Below are positions 45,139 to 53,950 of a stretch of 64,000 nt of DNA, one piece after another. The position numbers and the translations under genes are program-made. Within the stretch, counting starts at the first letter, position 1. Every line of letters starts with the position of its first letter. Source of the DNA: Chryseobacterium sp. (GTDB lineage: Bacteria > Bacteroidota > Bacteroidia > Flavobacteriales > Weeksellaceae). Location: the NCBI RefSeq assembly GCF_019236175.1, contig NZ_JAFAJM010000003.1, positions 62,001 through 126,000 on the forward strand, written 5' to 3'. The notes beneath the pieces are model-generated. The model worked only from the letters and a program-made list of their open reading frames with translations, was not told the origin of the DNA and made no database searches.

Positions 45139-46524
45139 TTACTTTCCGATACAGAACTTAGAAAAAATATTTCCCAGGACTTCATCGTTAGTAACTTCAC
45201 CGGATATTTCACCCAGATGTTCAAGGGCATTTCTCAATTCGTAGGCCAGTAGTTCTGTGGAGATCCTGAAGGAGATGGCTTCTTTTACTTTATGTACGGC
45301 ATCTGACGATTTCTTCAGGGCTTCAAAGTGACGCTGATTGGTAATAACGACGTTGTTTTCTTCAGACTGTAAATGTTCAACGTAAGAGGATAATTCGTTT
45401 TTAAGATCCTGGATATTTTGATTTTCAACAGCTGAAATTTTGAGGAAATCAAATTCATGAGAAATTGCATTTCTGAAAATATCTTCAACGGTTTCATACT
45501 TCGTAGGGGTAACTTCATCAATTTTTGTTGCGCAGATGATGAGTTTCAGATCGTCTCTTAATAAAGACCGGATCATCTCAATATCTTCTGAAAAATCTTC
45601 GGTAGCAGCGTCGGCAAGATAAACCAGAATATTGGCGTTCTCTACTTTTTCTTTCGCTTTTTTTACTCCGATGGCTTCAATTTCGTCCATTGTTTCCCGA
45701 AGTCCGGCAGTATCAATCAGTCGGAAAGCGTGGCCTTTGATATGAAGTACTTCTTCGATGGTATCACGGGTGGTTCCTGCAATATTGCTTACAATAGCTC
45801 TTTCTTCTTTCAACAGGGAGTTGAGTAGGGTAGATTTACCGGCATTCGGTTTCCCGATGATGGCAACGGCTGTTCCGTTTTTGATGGCGTTTCCGTACTG
45901 GAAGCTTTCGATCAGAGAATTTAATTTGAGCTCAATTTTATCCAGCAAACCGCTTAATGCAGTTCTGTCAGCAAATTCCACGTCTTCTTCTGCGAAATCC
46001 AGCTCCAGCTCAATCAGGGAAACGAAATTCAGAAGATCTGTTCTTAAAAAAGAAATTTCGTTGGTAATTCCTCCTTTTAACTGATTAATAGCTACTTTTC
46101 TGGAGGCTTCATTTTCAGAGGCAATAACATCTGCAATCGCTTCGGCTTGTGAAAGGTCAATTCTTCCGTTGATGAATGCGCGAAGAGTGAATTCTCCGGC
46201 TTTAGCCATTCTAGCTCCGTTTTTGATCAAAGCTTCAAGAATACGTTTTCCAATGTGGGGTGAACCGTGGAATGCGATCTCTACAGAATTCTCTGTAGTG
46301 AAACTTTTCGGAGCCAGGAAAATAGACAGCATAATCTCATCAATTGCCTCTTCATCATCCATAAAATAACCGTAATGAATGGTGTGGGATTTTTGTTTTT
46401 CCAGTTTTTTGGCAGGAAAACTTTTCTGAACTATGGGTAATGCTTCGCTTCCTGAAACTCTGATAATGCCTAAAGCGCCTATTCCGTTGGCTGTAGCCAG
46501 TGCACAAATGGTATCGTTATTCAT
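45139..46524 (-). CDS. mnmE: tRNA modification GTPase MnmE
   Basis: The 461-residue protein is MnmE (TrmE): an N-terminal tetrahydrofolate-binding domain (about 1-120; ATANGIGALGIIRVSGSEAL), a helical domain, an inserted GTPase domain (about 215-380; GKPNAGKSTLLN, GTTRDTIEE, DTAGLRE) and the invariant C-terminal FCIGK. With MnmG it makes the 5-carboxymethylaminomethyl modification of U34 in certain tRNAs. Length and motifs are complete. Neighbours are unrelated. Confidence 0.97.
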   Translation of the reverse strand: MNNDTICALATANGIGALGIIRVSGSEALPIVQKSFPAKKLEKQKSHTIHYGYFMDDEEAIDEIMLSIFLAPKSFTTENSVEIAFHGSPHIGKRILEALIKNGARMAKAGEFTLRAFINGRIDLSQAEAIADVIASENEASRKVAINQLKGGITNEISFLRTDLLNFVSLIELELDFAEEDVEFADRTALSGLLDKIELKLNSLIESFQYGNAIKNGTAVAIIGKPNAGKSTLLNSLLKEERAIVSNIAGTTRDTIEEVLHIKGHAFRLIDTAGLRETMDEIEAIGVKKAKEKVENANILVYLADAATEDFSEDIEMIRSLLRDDLKLIICATKIDEVTPTKYETVEDIFRNAISHEFDFLKISAVENQNIQDLKNELSSYVEHLQSEENNVVITNQRHFEALKKSSDAVHKVKEAISFRISTELLAYELRNALEHLGEISGEVTNDEVLGNIFSKFCIGK

Positions 46525-47006
46525 GGTGCAAATTTACGGTTTTTAAAGCAAATTTCTATGGAGATGTATTATTCAGATTATCTATTGTTTTATTGGAGGA
46601 AGATGGTCTGTCGATAATCTGTAAAAATGGAGTTGTATTTCAATATTGTAAGTCATTATATTGTTAATGAGAATTATATCCTATAAAAAAATCTTACTTA
46701 TTTATTTTTTCACCAGAATGTTCGGAAAAAAATAATATTGAAATTTTAAATAATATAAAAAGCTTTCATAAATAGATGTAACTTTCAATCTAATGTGCTG
46801 CGGTAAAGTATATTATGCGAAGTGGTGAATTCATTGTAAAATAATAACTCTAAATAGGATCAAATATAGAGCTGGTATTATTTAATGTTGAAAATAAGTT
46901 TGGTATATTAATTGTTCATTAGGCCGTCGATGATATCAAAATAATAAATATTTGTTATTTAATTACAAATAAATTATTAATAACTGTTAAATCAATATAA
47001 AAATAC
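46525..47006. other. AT-rich intergenic stretch, no gene seen
   Basis: About 480 AT-rich bases between divergent genes. A TAAATTTG sequence ends 4 bases before the mnmE ATG (46529-46536), too close for an ordinary leader. No hairpin, ORF or RNA gene was recognised. Confidence 0.4.
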
Positions 47007-48059
47007 ATGAATAAATTATTTTTTTTTAACATTAATAAGAAGGTATTTTTCTTTTTAATGGTAGCCTTTTGTACAGTGATAAAAGCGCAGTGCATCCCTT
47101 ACACAGGACAGGTCATGACTACCGGAAATACTTACTGTCTTAACGGGAATCTTAGTGTCGGAACGACGATTGATATTCCTTTCGGGGCAACTCTTGTTAT
47201 TCAGTCGGGGCAGTTACAGTCGGTCAATATCGGAGTAAACGGAATTCTGGATATTGGTGACGGAGCGAGTGTACGGTCTACGGGGTCAATTACCATCGGG
47301 ACATTTGGATCCCAGCAGAATTCAAAGGTTAAATTAGGTACCAAATCATTCTTATCGCTTACGGGATCTGTTTCCCAGGGAGATCCTACTTTTATGGGGG
47401 CATTTCCGGGGACTACCTCCACAATTGATATGGGGACAAGCAGTGTGGTTGAAATATGTGGTACATTCAGCCAGCAGTCAACCACTTATCCTTCTGTCAA
47501 CTATGTCGGGCTTCCTACAGGTAAGGCATATTGTATTGCCAAAGCAGATGTGAGTGGAGGAGGTCCGGGATCGGTAATCAGTAATGATAGCCAGATTGTA
47601 GCCATTGCTATGGGACCGGTGAGTGCGCTGGGTGCAGGAGGATCAAGTTTCTGCGGACCTAATGCAACATCCGCTACATGTCCTTCTTTATGGCCGGAAG
47701 GTTTATCCAATGATAAATCAAGTTGTGGGAATGCTCCTACAATCATTGATGATATGGATGGAGTCTGTACAAAACCTGGAACTTCGGGAACTCCTGACGG
47801 ATATACTAAGCTAGGGATTACTATTCAGCAAAAAAGTGCTTCATGGCCGGAAAATATTCCCAATGGATTTATGGCTATGGAAGCTAAAGATAAAGGTTTT
47901 GTAATTACAAGAGTAGCACACGTAAGTCAGACACCGCAGCCAGGCGATGCAATTGCAGATCCGAAAGAAGGGATGCTTCTTTATGATATTCAGGATAAAT
48001 GTGTAAAGCTTTATAATGGTACAGAATGGAAATGTGTTCAAAAAAGCTGTAATGACTAA
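47007..48059 (+). CDS. Secreted surface protein, C-terminal YD...W unit
   Basis: The 350-residue protein has a signal peptide (FFLMVAFCTVIKAQ), a repetitive beta-type region (about 30-170) rich in Gly, Ser and Thr, which reads like a small beta-helix (LVIQSGQLQSVNIGVNGILDIGDGASV), a Cys/Pro-rich middle, and a C-terminal unit GFMAMEAKDKGFVITRV...KEGMLLYDIQDKCVKLYNGTEWKC. The C-terminal unit recurs in the next protein. Such units are common in secreted proteins of Chryseobacterium-like bacteria; function unknown. Probably co-transcribed with the next gene, 20 bases on. Confidence 0.78.
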   Translation: MNKLFFFNINKKVFFFLMVAFCTVIKAQCIPYTGQVMTTGNTYCLNGNLSVGTTIDIPFGATLVIQSGQLQSVNIGVNGILDIGDGASVRSTGSITIGTFGSQQNSKVKLGTKSFLSLTGSVSQGDPTFMGAFPGTTSTIDMGTSSVVEICGTFSQQSTTYPSVNYVGLPTGKAYCIAKADVSGGGPGSVISNDSQIVAIAMGPVSALGAGGSSFCGPNATSATCPSLWPEGLSNDKSSCGNAPTIIDDMDGVCTKPGTSGTPDGYTKLGITIQQKSASWPENIPNGFMAMEAKDKGFVITRVAHVSQTPQPGDAIADPKEGMLLYDIQDKCVKLYNGTEWKCVQKSCND

Positions 48060-48079
48060 CCCCCGATTAATAAATTACT

Positions 48080-48595
48080 ATGAAAAATATAAAAAATATC
48101 AGTATTGCTGCTGCCTTTGTTGTTTCTAATTCGATTTTTGCTCAAGTAGCGATTGAGAAACAGACGGTGGACGGAAATAGTACTGTTTTGGATTTTAACA
48201 ATATCACCGGAAATACAAAAGGATTAATCCTTCCTGCAACTTCAGGACTTCCTACGGGAGCTTTGGTAAACGGAACATTTGTTTTTGATGTTACGGATAA
48301 TAAAGTGAAGGTATATGAAAATGATGTTTGGAAAGATTTATCAGACCCGGGAAGTTCAGCTGCTGTTGTAGTTAACAATACGGCTGAAACCGGCAAAGGT
48401 GTGATTATCGGTGCCTCATCCAGTACGGCAGATGGAGTGCTTGTGTTGGAAGCTCAGGATAAAGCAATGATCCTTCCGAAAATCACAACGCCACACGTGA
48501 ATGTAAAAAATCCTTATCCGGGGATGATATGCTATGATACTACAAGCAAGACGCTGGCTATATTTGACGGAACGGTATGGAATTACTGGAAATAA
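48080..48595 (+). CDS. Secreted protein with two YD...W units
   Basis: The 171-residue protein has a signal peptide (ISIAAAFVVSNSIFAQ). It contains two related units: GLILPATSGLPTGALVNGTFVFDVTDNKVKVYENDVW, and VLVLEAQDKAMILPKI...PGMICYDTTSKTLAIFDGTVWNYW. The second matches the C-terminal unit of the preceding protein. Function unknown; possibly a surface-adhesion or structural module. A terminator follows. Confidence 0.75.
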   Translation: MKNIKNISIAAAFVVSNSIFAQVAIEKQTVDGNSTVLDFNNITGNTKGLILPATSGLPTGALVNGTFVFDVTDNKVKVYENDVWKDLSDPGSSAAVVVNNTAETGKGVIIGASSSTADGVLVLEAQDKAMILPKITTPHVNVKNPYPGMICYDTTSKTLAIFDGTVWNYWK

Positions 48596-48625
48596 ATATC
48601 CGGAAGAAACCCTGAATTATAAAGT

Positions 48626-48663
48626 AAAGCAGTTGTATAGAGTGTTGTACAGCTGCTTTTATT
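48626..48663 (+). terminator. Terminator after secreted-protein pair
   Basis: Twelve-bp arms AAAGCAGTTGTA/TACAGCTGCTTT (one G-U pair) with a 10-base loop are followed by T-rich TATTATTTT. Confidence 0.75.
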
Positions 48664-48725
48664 ATTTTACTGAATTCTGGTCTGTCAATCAGTCGCAAAA
48701 TTAAAATTCTGATGAATAGCGGAGT

Positions 48726-49196
48726 TTAAAGAATCTGAGCACTTTCTTTAATACTGTTCATCACAAAAATACTTTTCGTCTGGCCTATCCCTTCGATTTC
48801 TGAAAGCTTATTGATGAAAAACTCATGAAACTCATCCATATTGGGAGCCAGGATTTTTAACATAAAATCAAAATCACCGCTGATATTATAAAATTCAACC
48901 ACCTCTTTCAGTTTACCTACCTCTTCAATAAATTTACCCGCGGTTTTTTTGTTGTGAACATTCAGGGCGATCATACAAATGACCATCATTCCTTTATTCA
49001 CTTTTTTCCGGTCTATCACAGCGGTGTATTCTTTAATAATTCCCAGTTTTTCCATGCGTTTAATACGCTCGTGGGTAGGAGTGGGGCTTAAGTTGATTCT
49101 TGTGGAGATATCACGGATACTCATTTTGGCATCTCTTTGAAGAAGCCTTAGAATAGATAGATCTTTTTCGTCCGGGGTGTAATTTTCTGTTGGCAT
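48726..49196 (-). CDS. Lrp/AsnC family transcriptional regulator
   Basis: The 156-residue protein has an N-terminal helix-turn-helix (DLSILRLLQRDAKMSIRDISTRINLSPTPTHERIKRMEKLGII) and a C-terminal RAM domain (FIEEVGKLKEVVEFYNISGDFDFMLKI) that binds amino acids in known members. Complete for the family. It is divergent from an MFS exporter gene, and the 143 bases between them probably hold both promoters (TAAATTTG for this gene at 49276-49283, TAATTTTG for the MFS gene at 49316-49323). It may regulate the exporter. Confidence 0.9.
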   Translation of the reverse strand: MPTENYTPDEKDLSILRLLQRDAKMSIRDISTRINLSPTPTHERIKRMEKLGIIKEYTAVIDRKKVNKGMMVICMIALNVHNKKTAGKFIEEVGKLKEVVEFYNISGDFDFMLKILAPNMDEFHEFFINKLSEIEGIGQTKSIFVMNSIKESAQIL

Positions 49197-49339
49197 TTGT
49201 TCTGTTTTTAAGGTTAAATTGTATTGTAACAGTTGTTTTGTTCTTTATTTTTGCTATTTAAAACTAATATTGTTCCAAATTTATATCAAAATTTTCAAAT
49301 ACGTTCTGTTAATTTTAATTTTGCAGGAAATTTGAAGAT

Positions 49340-50731
49340 ATGGATACAAGAAGAAACTTAATATTAATTTTAGCATCGGTTGGGACGTTTGTAGAGGCTT
49401 TGGATATTGCCATTATTAATTTAACGATTCCTTCTATTCAGGAGCAGTTTCACATTGGGGCAGAAACTGTTCAGTGGCTGCAGACGCTTTATGTGCTGTT
49501 TTTCGGAGGATTTCTTATTATTGGCGGAAAACTTTCTGATCAGATGGGAAGAAAGAAAATGTTTCTTTTGGGAGCTTTGATCTTTATGCTGACCTCGCTG
49601 GGAGCGGGATTGTCCGGAAGTTTTGAAACATTGGCGGTGTTCCGTGCCTTACAGGGATTGGGTGCCGCTTTTGTAATGCCATCCGCTTTGTCTATTGTCA
49701 CCAATACCTTTAGAGGTGAGCAGGAGCGAAACCGTGCGATAGGAATCTTCAGTTCCTTTGCGGCAATCGGGTCAGGAAGCGGTCTTTCTGTAGGTGGAAT
49801 TATCAGTACTTATCTAAGCTGGCATTGGGTATTTTTGATCAATGTTCCGATTCTTTTGATTACCCTGATATTGTCTTATTATTATTTACCTGTGGACGAG
49901 AAAAACGAAACGGTGCAGAAAACAGATACGATTTCAGGGATACTAATGGTTTTAGGGCTCCTAAGTTTAACCTACGGAACACACGAGCTGGTTTATATTA
50001 AAGAACAGCCTTTCCTTGTAGTAGGTTCTCTGGGAGTTGCCATACTGCTGTTAATTATGGTATTCTACCGGTTGAGATCTGTAGCACAGCCGTTGATTGA
50101 TTTAAAATTGTTCAGACATCAGTCACTGGTGGTTTCCAATGCAGCCTTTTTTACCCTTGGAGCTTTTTTTATAGGATTTTTATTTCTGATTTCATTAATG
50201 CTTCAGAAAGATATGGGATATAGTGCAGCTTCTGCAGGATTGATGCTGGTACCGTTCAGTATTATGTCTGCTTTGACAGCTAAGTTTATCTTACCTCAGG
50301 TTTCAAAAAGATTAAATCCTTCGCAGATAGGTGTTTTAGGATGGCTGTTTATGCTGACCGGAGGATTGCTGCTGTTGATTTCCGTTTACTTAGGACATCC
50401 GTTAACGGTAGTGTTGCTGGGAGCAGCATGTATTTCAGGAATAGGAATGACATTCTGTTTTACGGCACTTTCAGTGATGGGAATTCAGGATGTTGAACCT
50501 GCAAATTACGGACTGGCATCAAGTTTGAGTTCTACAAGTTACTTTCTGGGAGCCGGAATAGGATTGTCATTCATGACATTGATGAGTCAGATTTTTCCGT
50601 CAGAATTTGCGGTGGGAAGCCTGAATCTAATTATTCTGATAGGTTATGCTGTTTTGGCGCTGGGTATGTTATTCTATTTTATATGGAAAAGCTTAAAAGT
50701 GAAACGTGGAGAAATAGCTGTTTCATCATAA
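49340..50731 (+). CDS. MFS drug exporter, DHA2 type
   Basis: The 463-residue membrane protein of the DHA2 (QacA/EmrB-like, about 14 membrane segments) branch of the major facilitator superfamily has EALDIAIINLTIPSIQ in helix 1, motif A GGKLSDQMGRKK, RALQGLGAAFVMPSALS, and motif C-like GSGSGLSVGGIIS. It would export drugs or amphipathic compounds using the proton gradient. The Lrp-type regulator divergent to it may adjust its expression. A terminator follows. Confidence 0.9.
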   Translation: MDTRRNLILILASVGTFVEALDIAIINLTIPSIQEQFHIGAETVQWLQTLYVLFFGGFLIIGGKLSDQMGRKKMFLLGALIFMLTSLGAGLSGSFETLAVFRALQGLGAAFVMPSALSIVTNTFRGEQERNRAIGIFSSFAAIGSGSGLSVGGIISTYLSWHWVFLINVPILLITLILSYYYLPVDEKNETVQKTDTISGILMVLGLLSLTYGTHELVYIKEQPFLVVGSLGVAILLLIMVFYRLRSVAQPLIDLKLFRHQSLVVSNAAFFTLGAFFIGFLFLISLMLQKDMGYSAASAGLMLVPFSIMSALTAKFILPQVSKRLNPSQIGVLGWLFMLTGGLLLLISVYLGHPLTVVLLGAACISGIGMTFCFTALSVMGIQDVEPANYGLASSLSSTSYFLGAGIGLSFMTLMSQIFPSEFAVGSLNLIILIGYAVLALGMLFYFIWKSLKVKRGEIAVSS

Positions 50732-50763
50732 GCGACCTTAAAATTACACAAACTATATGACAA

Positions 50764-50798
50764 AAGAATCGGTGCTTAGGTGCCGGTTCTTTTTTTTG
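50764..50798 (+). terminator. Terminator after MFS gene
   Basis: Arms AAGAATCGG/CCGGTTCTT (one G-U pair) with a 10-base loop are followed by seven T. Confidence 0.8.
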
Positions 50799-50830
50799 GC
50801 CTTTTCACTTCTCTTAATTATTTTTACTCC

Positions 50831-51577
50831 ATGAAAATACAGATCATTAGCGATCTCCATCGGGAATTCGGATCCTCGGAATTGTGTTTTAGTCAGGCAG
50901 ATGTAGTTGTACTGGCCGGAGATGTGAATCTGGGAATAAAAGGAATAGAATGGATCAGGTCTAAAATCCCGGATAAACCAGTGATTTACGTTTTGGGGAA
51001 TCATGAATATTATAAAGGAGCATATCCTAAAACACTTCATAAAATTCAGGAAGCAGCGCAGGGTTCAATGATTTTTGTGTTGGAAAATTCCTTTGTGGAT
51101 ATTGATGGCATCCGTTTTCACGGGGCAACATTATGGACTGATTTTTCCATTTTTGGAAATGCAATGAAATATGGTATGATTTGCCAGCCTGAAATGAATG
51201 ATTATAAAATGATCAGACGTGATCCTTCCTATTCCAGGATGAGAACAATAGATACTTTTAAAATTCATCAGTTTTCAAAATTATGGCTAAAAGAAAGTCT
51301 TGAAGATTCAAAAGAACTTAAAAATATAGTGGTCACTCACCATGCTCCAAGCATCCGGTCTGTTCCTGAGGAGTATAAAGAAGATCCGTTGACTGCTGCT
51401 TATGCTTCCGACCTTGAAGATCTTATTATGGAGCATCAGCCGTTATACTGGATTCACGGGCATATTCATACTCCTTGCGGGTATCAAATCGGAAAGACAA
51501 AAGTGATCTGTAATCCTCACGGTTATATTGATGAAAAATATAATGGACATGATAAGAAATTAATTGTAGAGGTGTAA
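50831..51577 (+). CDS. Metallophosphoesterase
   Basis: The 248-residue calcineurin-like phosphoesterase has the metal-binding motifs ISDLHRE (DxH), LAGDVN (GDxx), LGNHEYYKG (GNHE), VTHHAPS and IHGHIHTP (GHxH). The start at 50831 is used; the longer frame from 50780 runs back into the terminator. No signal peptide, so cytoplasmic. It probably hydrolyses a phosphodiester or phosphomonoester; substrate unknown. Confidence 0.9.
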   Translation: MKIQIISDLHREFGSSELCFSQADVVVLAGDVNLGIKGIEWIRSKIPDKPVIYVLGNHEYYKGAYPKTLHKIQEAAQGSMIFVLENSFVDIDGIRFHGATLWTDFSIFGNAMKYGMICQPEMNDYKMIRRDPSYSRMRTIDTFKIHQFSKLWLKESLEDSKELKNIVVTHHAPSIRSVPEEYKEDPLTAAYASDLEDLIMEHQPLYWIHGHIHTPCGYQIGKTKVICNPHGYIDEKYNGHDKKLIVEV

Positions 51578-51652
51578 AATACCTAAGGTCGAAGCAATCA
51601 TAGTAAAACTGGCAGCGATGTTTTTCCATTTTCACTACCTTCGCACCTCTTA

Positions 51653-52579
51653 ATGTATTTTTTCATGGCAAAGAAATCTCTTCGGGAACCTGATTTCGTT
51701 TCACAGTTGGCTTTTGATGAAGTTTTGAAGCAGGTAGAATTCGACCTTAGAATTAAAGAATTTGTAGTGATGGAAATTGACCGGGCCAATTATATCATCA
51801 AACCCAATATGCCCTACCGTTCAGATTATTTCTGTATTTTTCTGGTACAGGAAGGGAGTGTTGATATCAGACTTGATGACAAAAGTTATGAGGTTTTTAA
51901 AGGAGATGTGATTTTTTGCCCGATTCTTGAAACTTTCTGGCTGAATAGGATCGCGGAAAATTATAAAGCTAAATATATTTTCTTTTCTGTTGATTTTATT
52001 TCTCAGGCAGGCTTTAATTACAAATCCAATAATGTCCTGAAAAGCTTATCTTCAGATCCTACCCATATCATTAGAAATGAACCGGATATATACCGGAAAC
52101 TTAATTTTCACCTTGACGAATTAAAGGTATTGAACAATACAGAAAAAGATAATTATTATTTTAATGAAATGATATGGCACCACTTTTCACTGGTCATCTA
52201 TGAAATTGATAATTATTTCAAAAAAATAGAAAAACCCCATTCGGTAACCCACCGGGAAGATGAGCTGACCACCAGTTTCTTTCAGTTTGTTCAGAAACAT
52301 TTTAAAGAAGAGCATCATGTTCAGTTCTATGCTGATAAGTTATGCATCAGCCGTAAATACCTGACAAAAGTGATTAATAAAACCATGTTCAAATCCCCGC
52401 GGGATATTATCCATCAGGTGTTAGCTGTAGAAGCGAGATTGTTGCTCAAAAATCCTAATCTTAATATCAATGAGGTGGCTTTACAGCTTAAATTTTCCGA
52501 TCAGGCTTCTTTCAGTAAGTTCTTTAAAAAACATACGGGAAGAGCTCCGCTGGAATACAGGAAAGATGATTTGTATTGA
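51653..52579 (+). CDS. AraC family transcriptional regulator upstream of RND operon
   Basis: The protein of up to 308 residues has an N-terminal cupin-like sensor (FCIFLVQEGSVDIRLDDKSYEVFKGDVIFC) and a C-terminal AraC double helix-turn-helix (YADKLCISRKYLTKVINKTMFKSPRDI and INEVALQLKFSDQASFSKFFKKHTGRAP). The start may be the ATG at 51665 (MAKKSLREPDF). It lies 217 bases before the RND efflux operon on the same strand and is the likely regulator of it, as is common for AraC-linked efflux genes in Bacteroidota. Confidence 0.88.
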   Translation: MYFFMAKKSLREPDFVSQLAFDEVLKQVEFDLRIKEFVVMEIDRANYIIKPNMPYRSDYFCIFLVQEGSVDIRLDDKSYEVFKGDVIFCPILETFWLNRIAENYKAKYIFFSVDFISQAGFNYKSNNVLKSLSSDPTHIIRNEPDIYRKLNFHLDELKVLNNTEKDNYYFNEMIWHHFSLVIYEIDNYFKKIEKPHSVTHREDELTTSFFQFVQKHFKEEHHVQFYADKLCISRKYLTKVINKTMFKSPRDIIHQVLAVEARLLLKNPNLNINEVALQLKFSDQASFSKFFKKHTGRAPLEYRKDDLY

Positions 52580-52795
52580 TAACGTGGCAGTTGTGTTTTT
52601 AGGTGTCTTTTTGCTAAATTTATAGCATAGTCTTGATTTAAAGTTTGTATATCTATCATTTATATAGCCTATAAATGATATTTCTCATGTTTTTAGAAAT
52701 AAGGAGTCTTTTTGACAAAACAAGGGGTTTTTTGAATATTTCCGGTGAATTTTTTTCGTTCGAATTTTGTGCGGAAATTTAAAAGGAATATTGTT

Positions 52796-53941
52796 ATGCA
52801 AAGATTTTTTATTCAGAAATCAACCCTGCTTTTCCTCTCGCTCATCGTGCTGACGGGATGTAGGAAAAATAATCAAAATCAGGCTTATCAACAGCAGGCA
52901 CCGGAACTTCCTGTAGCGACAGTGAAGCAGGGTGATGCCTCTGTTTCCAGAGAATATGCAGCTTCTGTAGAGGGAGTTTCCAACGTGGAAATCAGACCTC
53001 AGGTAACAGGATATTTAAGTAAAATCTTTGTGGATGAAGGAGATTATGTGAGAGCAGGTCAGCCTTTATTTAAAATTGAAGATCAGGTATTCCGTGAACA
53101 GCTGAAAAGCGCTCAGGCAGCTTTGATTACTGCTCAGGCTAATCTCTCTGCTTCGAAAATTGACCTGGACAGGAAAAAAGAGCTCTTCAGAAATAAAATG
53201 GTTTCCGATATTCAGGTGAAAGAAGCGGAAGCGTCGTATAATGCAGCAAGAGGAGCCGTAAGCCAGTCGGTTTCTGCGATTGAATCAGCAAAGATCAATC
53301 TTAATTTTTCTACAATTAAAGCTCCTGTAAGTGGATTTATCGGAAGATTTAGTTACCGTCTGGGAAGTTTGCTGACACCTGGAAATCAGGACCCGATTAC
53401 ATTATTGTCGGACATCCATCAGGTGTATACCTATTTCAGCTTAAGCGAAAATGACTTTAATAATTTTCAGAAGCAGTATGTTGGAAGCAGTATTGATGAG
53501 GTGATCAAAAATACACCTGCTGTTTCACTGTTGTTATCAGGAGGTGATAAATACGCGGAAACAGGAAAAATTGATGCGGTAGAAGGACAGTTTAACAAAA
53601 CAACAGGATCTATTACTTTAAGAGCAAAGTTCAACAATCCGAATAACGTATTGCGAAGCGGAAACACAGGAAAAATAGTGCTGAATCAGTTTTATGGCAA
53701 TGTTATTTTACTTCCGGTAGCTTCTACAAGAACCATTCAGGATAAAGTTTTCGTGTTTACGATTAAGGATGGAAAAGCGGCTATGCTGCCCATTGAAATT
53801 GACGGGAAAGCCGGAGATCATTTCATTGTGTCCAAAGGGCTTAAAGCAGGAGACGAATATATCACTACCGGTTTTGACAGGCTTCAGCCCGGAACTCCTG
53901 TGGTGGCTCAGAAGAAGAATGCCCAACAGAAAAAATCGTAA
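52796..53941 (+). CDS. RND efflux periplasmic adaptor lipoprotein
   Basis: The protein of about 381 residues has a lipoprotein signal (LLFLSLIVLTGCRKN; Cys of the lipobox near residue 21) and the membrane fusion protein architecture: a biotinyl-lipoyl half (NVEIRPQVTGYLSKIFVDEGDYVRAGQPLFKI), alpha-hairpin (about 105-170), second lipoyl half (STIKAPVSGFIGRF), and beta-barrel and membrane-proximal domains. The ATG at 52796 gives the correct signal. It links the RND pump to the outer membrane channel encoded two genes on. Confidence 0.93.
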   Translation: MQRFFIQKSTLLFLSLIVLTGCRKNNQNQAYQQQAPELPVATVKQGDASVSREYAASVEGVSNVEIRPQVTGYLSKIFVDEGDYVRAGQPLFKIEDQVFREQLKSAQAALITAQANLSASKIDLDRKKELFRNKMVSDIQVKEAEASYNAARGAVSQSVSAIESAKINLNFSTIKAPVSGFIGRFSYRLGSLLTPGNQDPITLLSDIHQVYTYFSLSENDFNNFQKQYVGSSIDEVIKNTPAVSLLLSGGDKYAETGKIDAVEGQFNKTTGSITLRAKFNNPNNVLRSGNTGKIVLNQFYGNVILLPVASTRTIQDKVFVFTIKDGKAAMLPIEIDGKAGDHFIVSKGLKAGDEYITTGFDRLQPGTPVVAQKKNAQQKKS

Positions 53942-53950
53942 GAAGAAATC

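Noticed and set aside
46529..46536. TAAATTTG as a -7 element for mnmE
   Set aside because: It ends 4 bases before the start codon and lacks a TTG at the right distance, so it would need a leaderless transcript; not supported enough to annotate.
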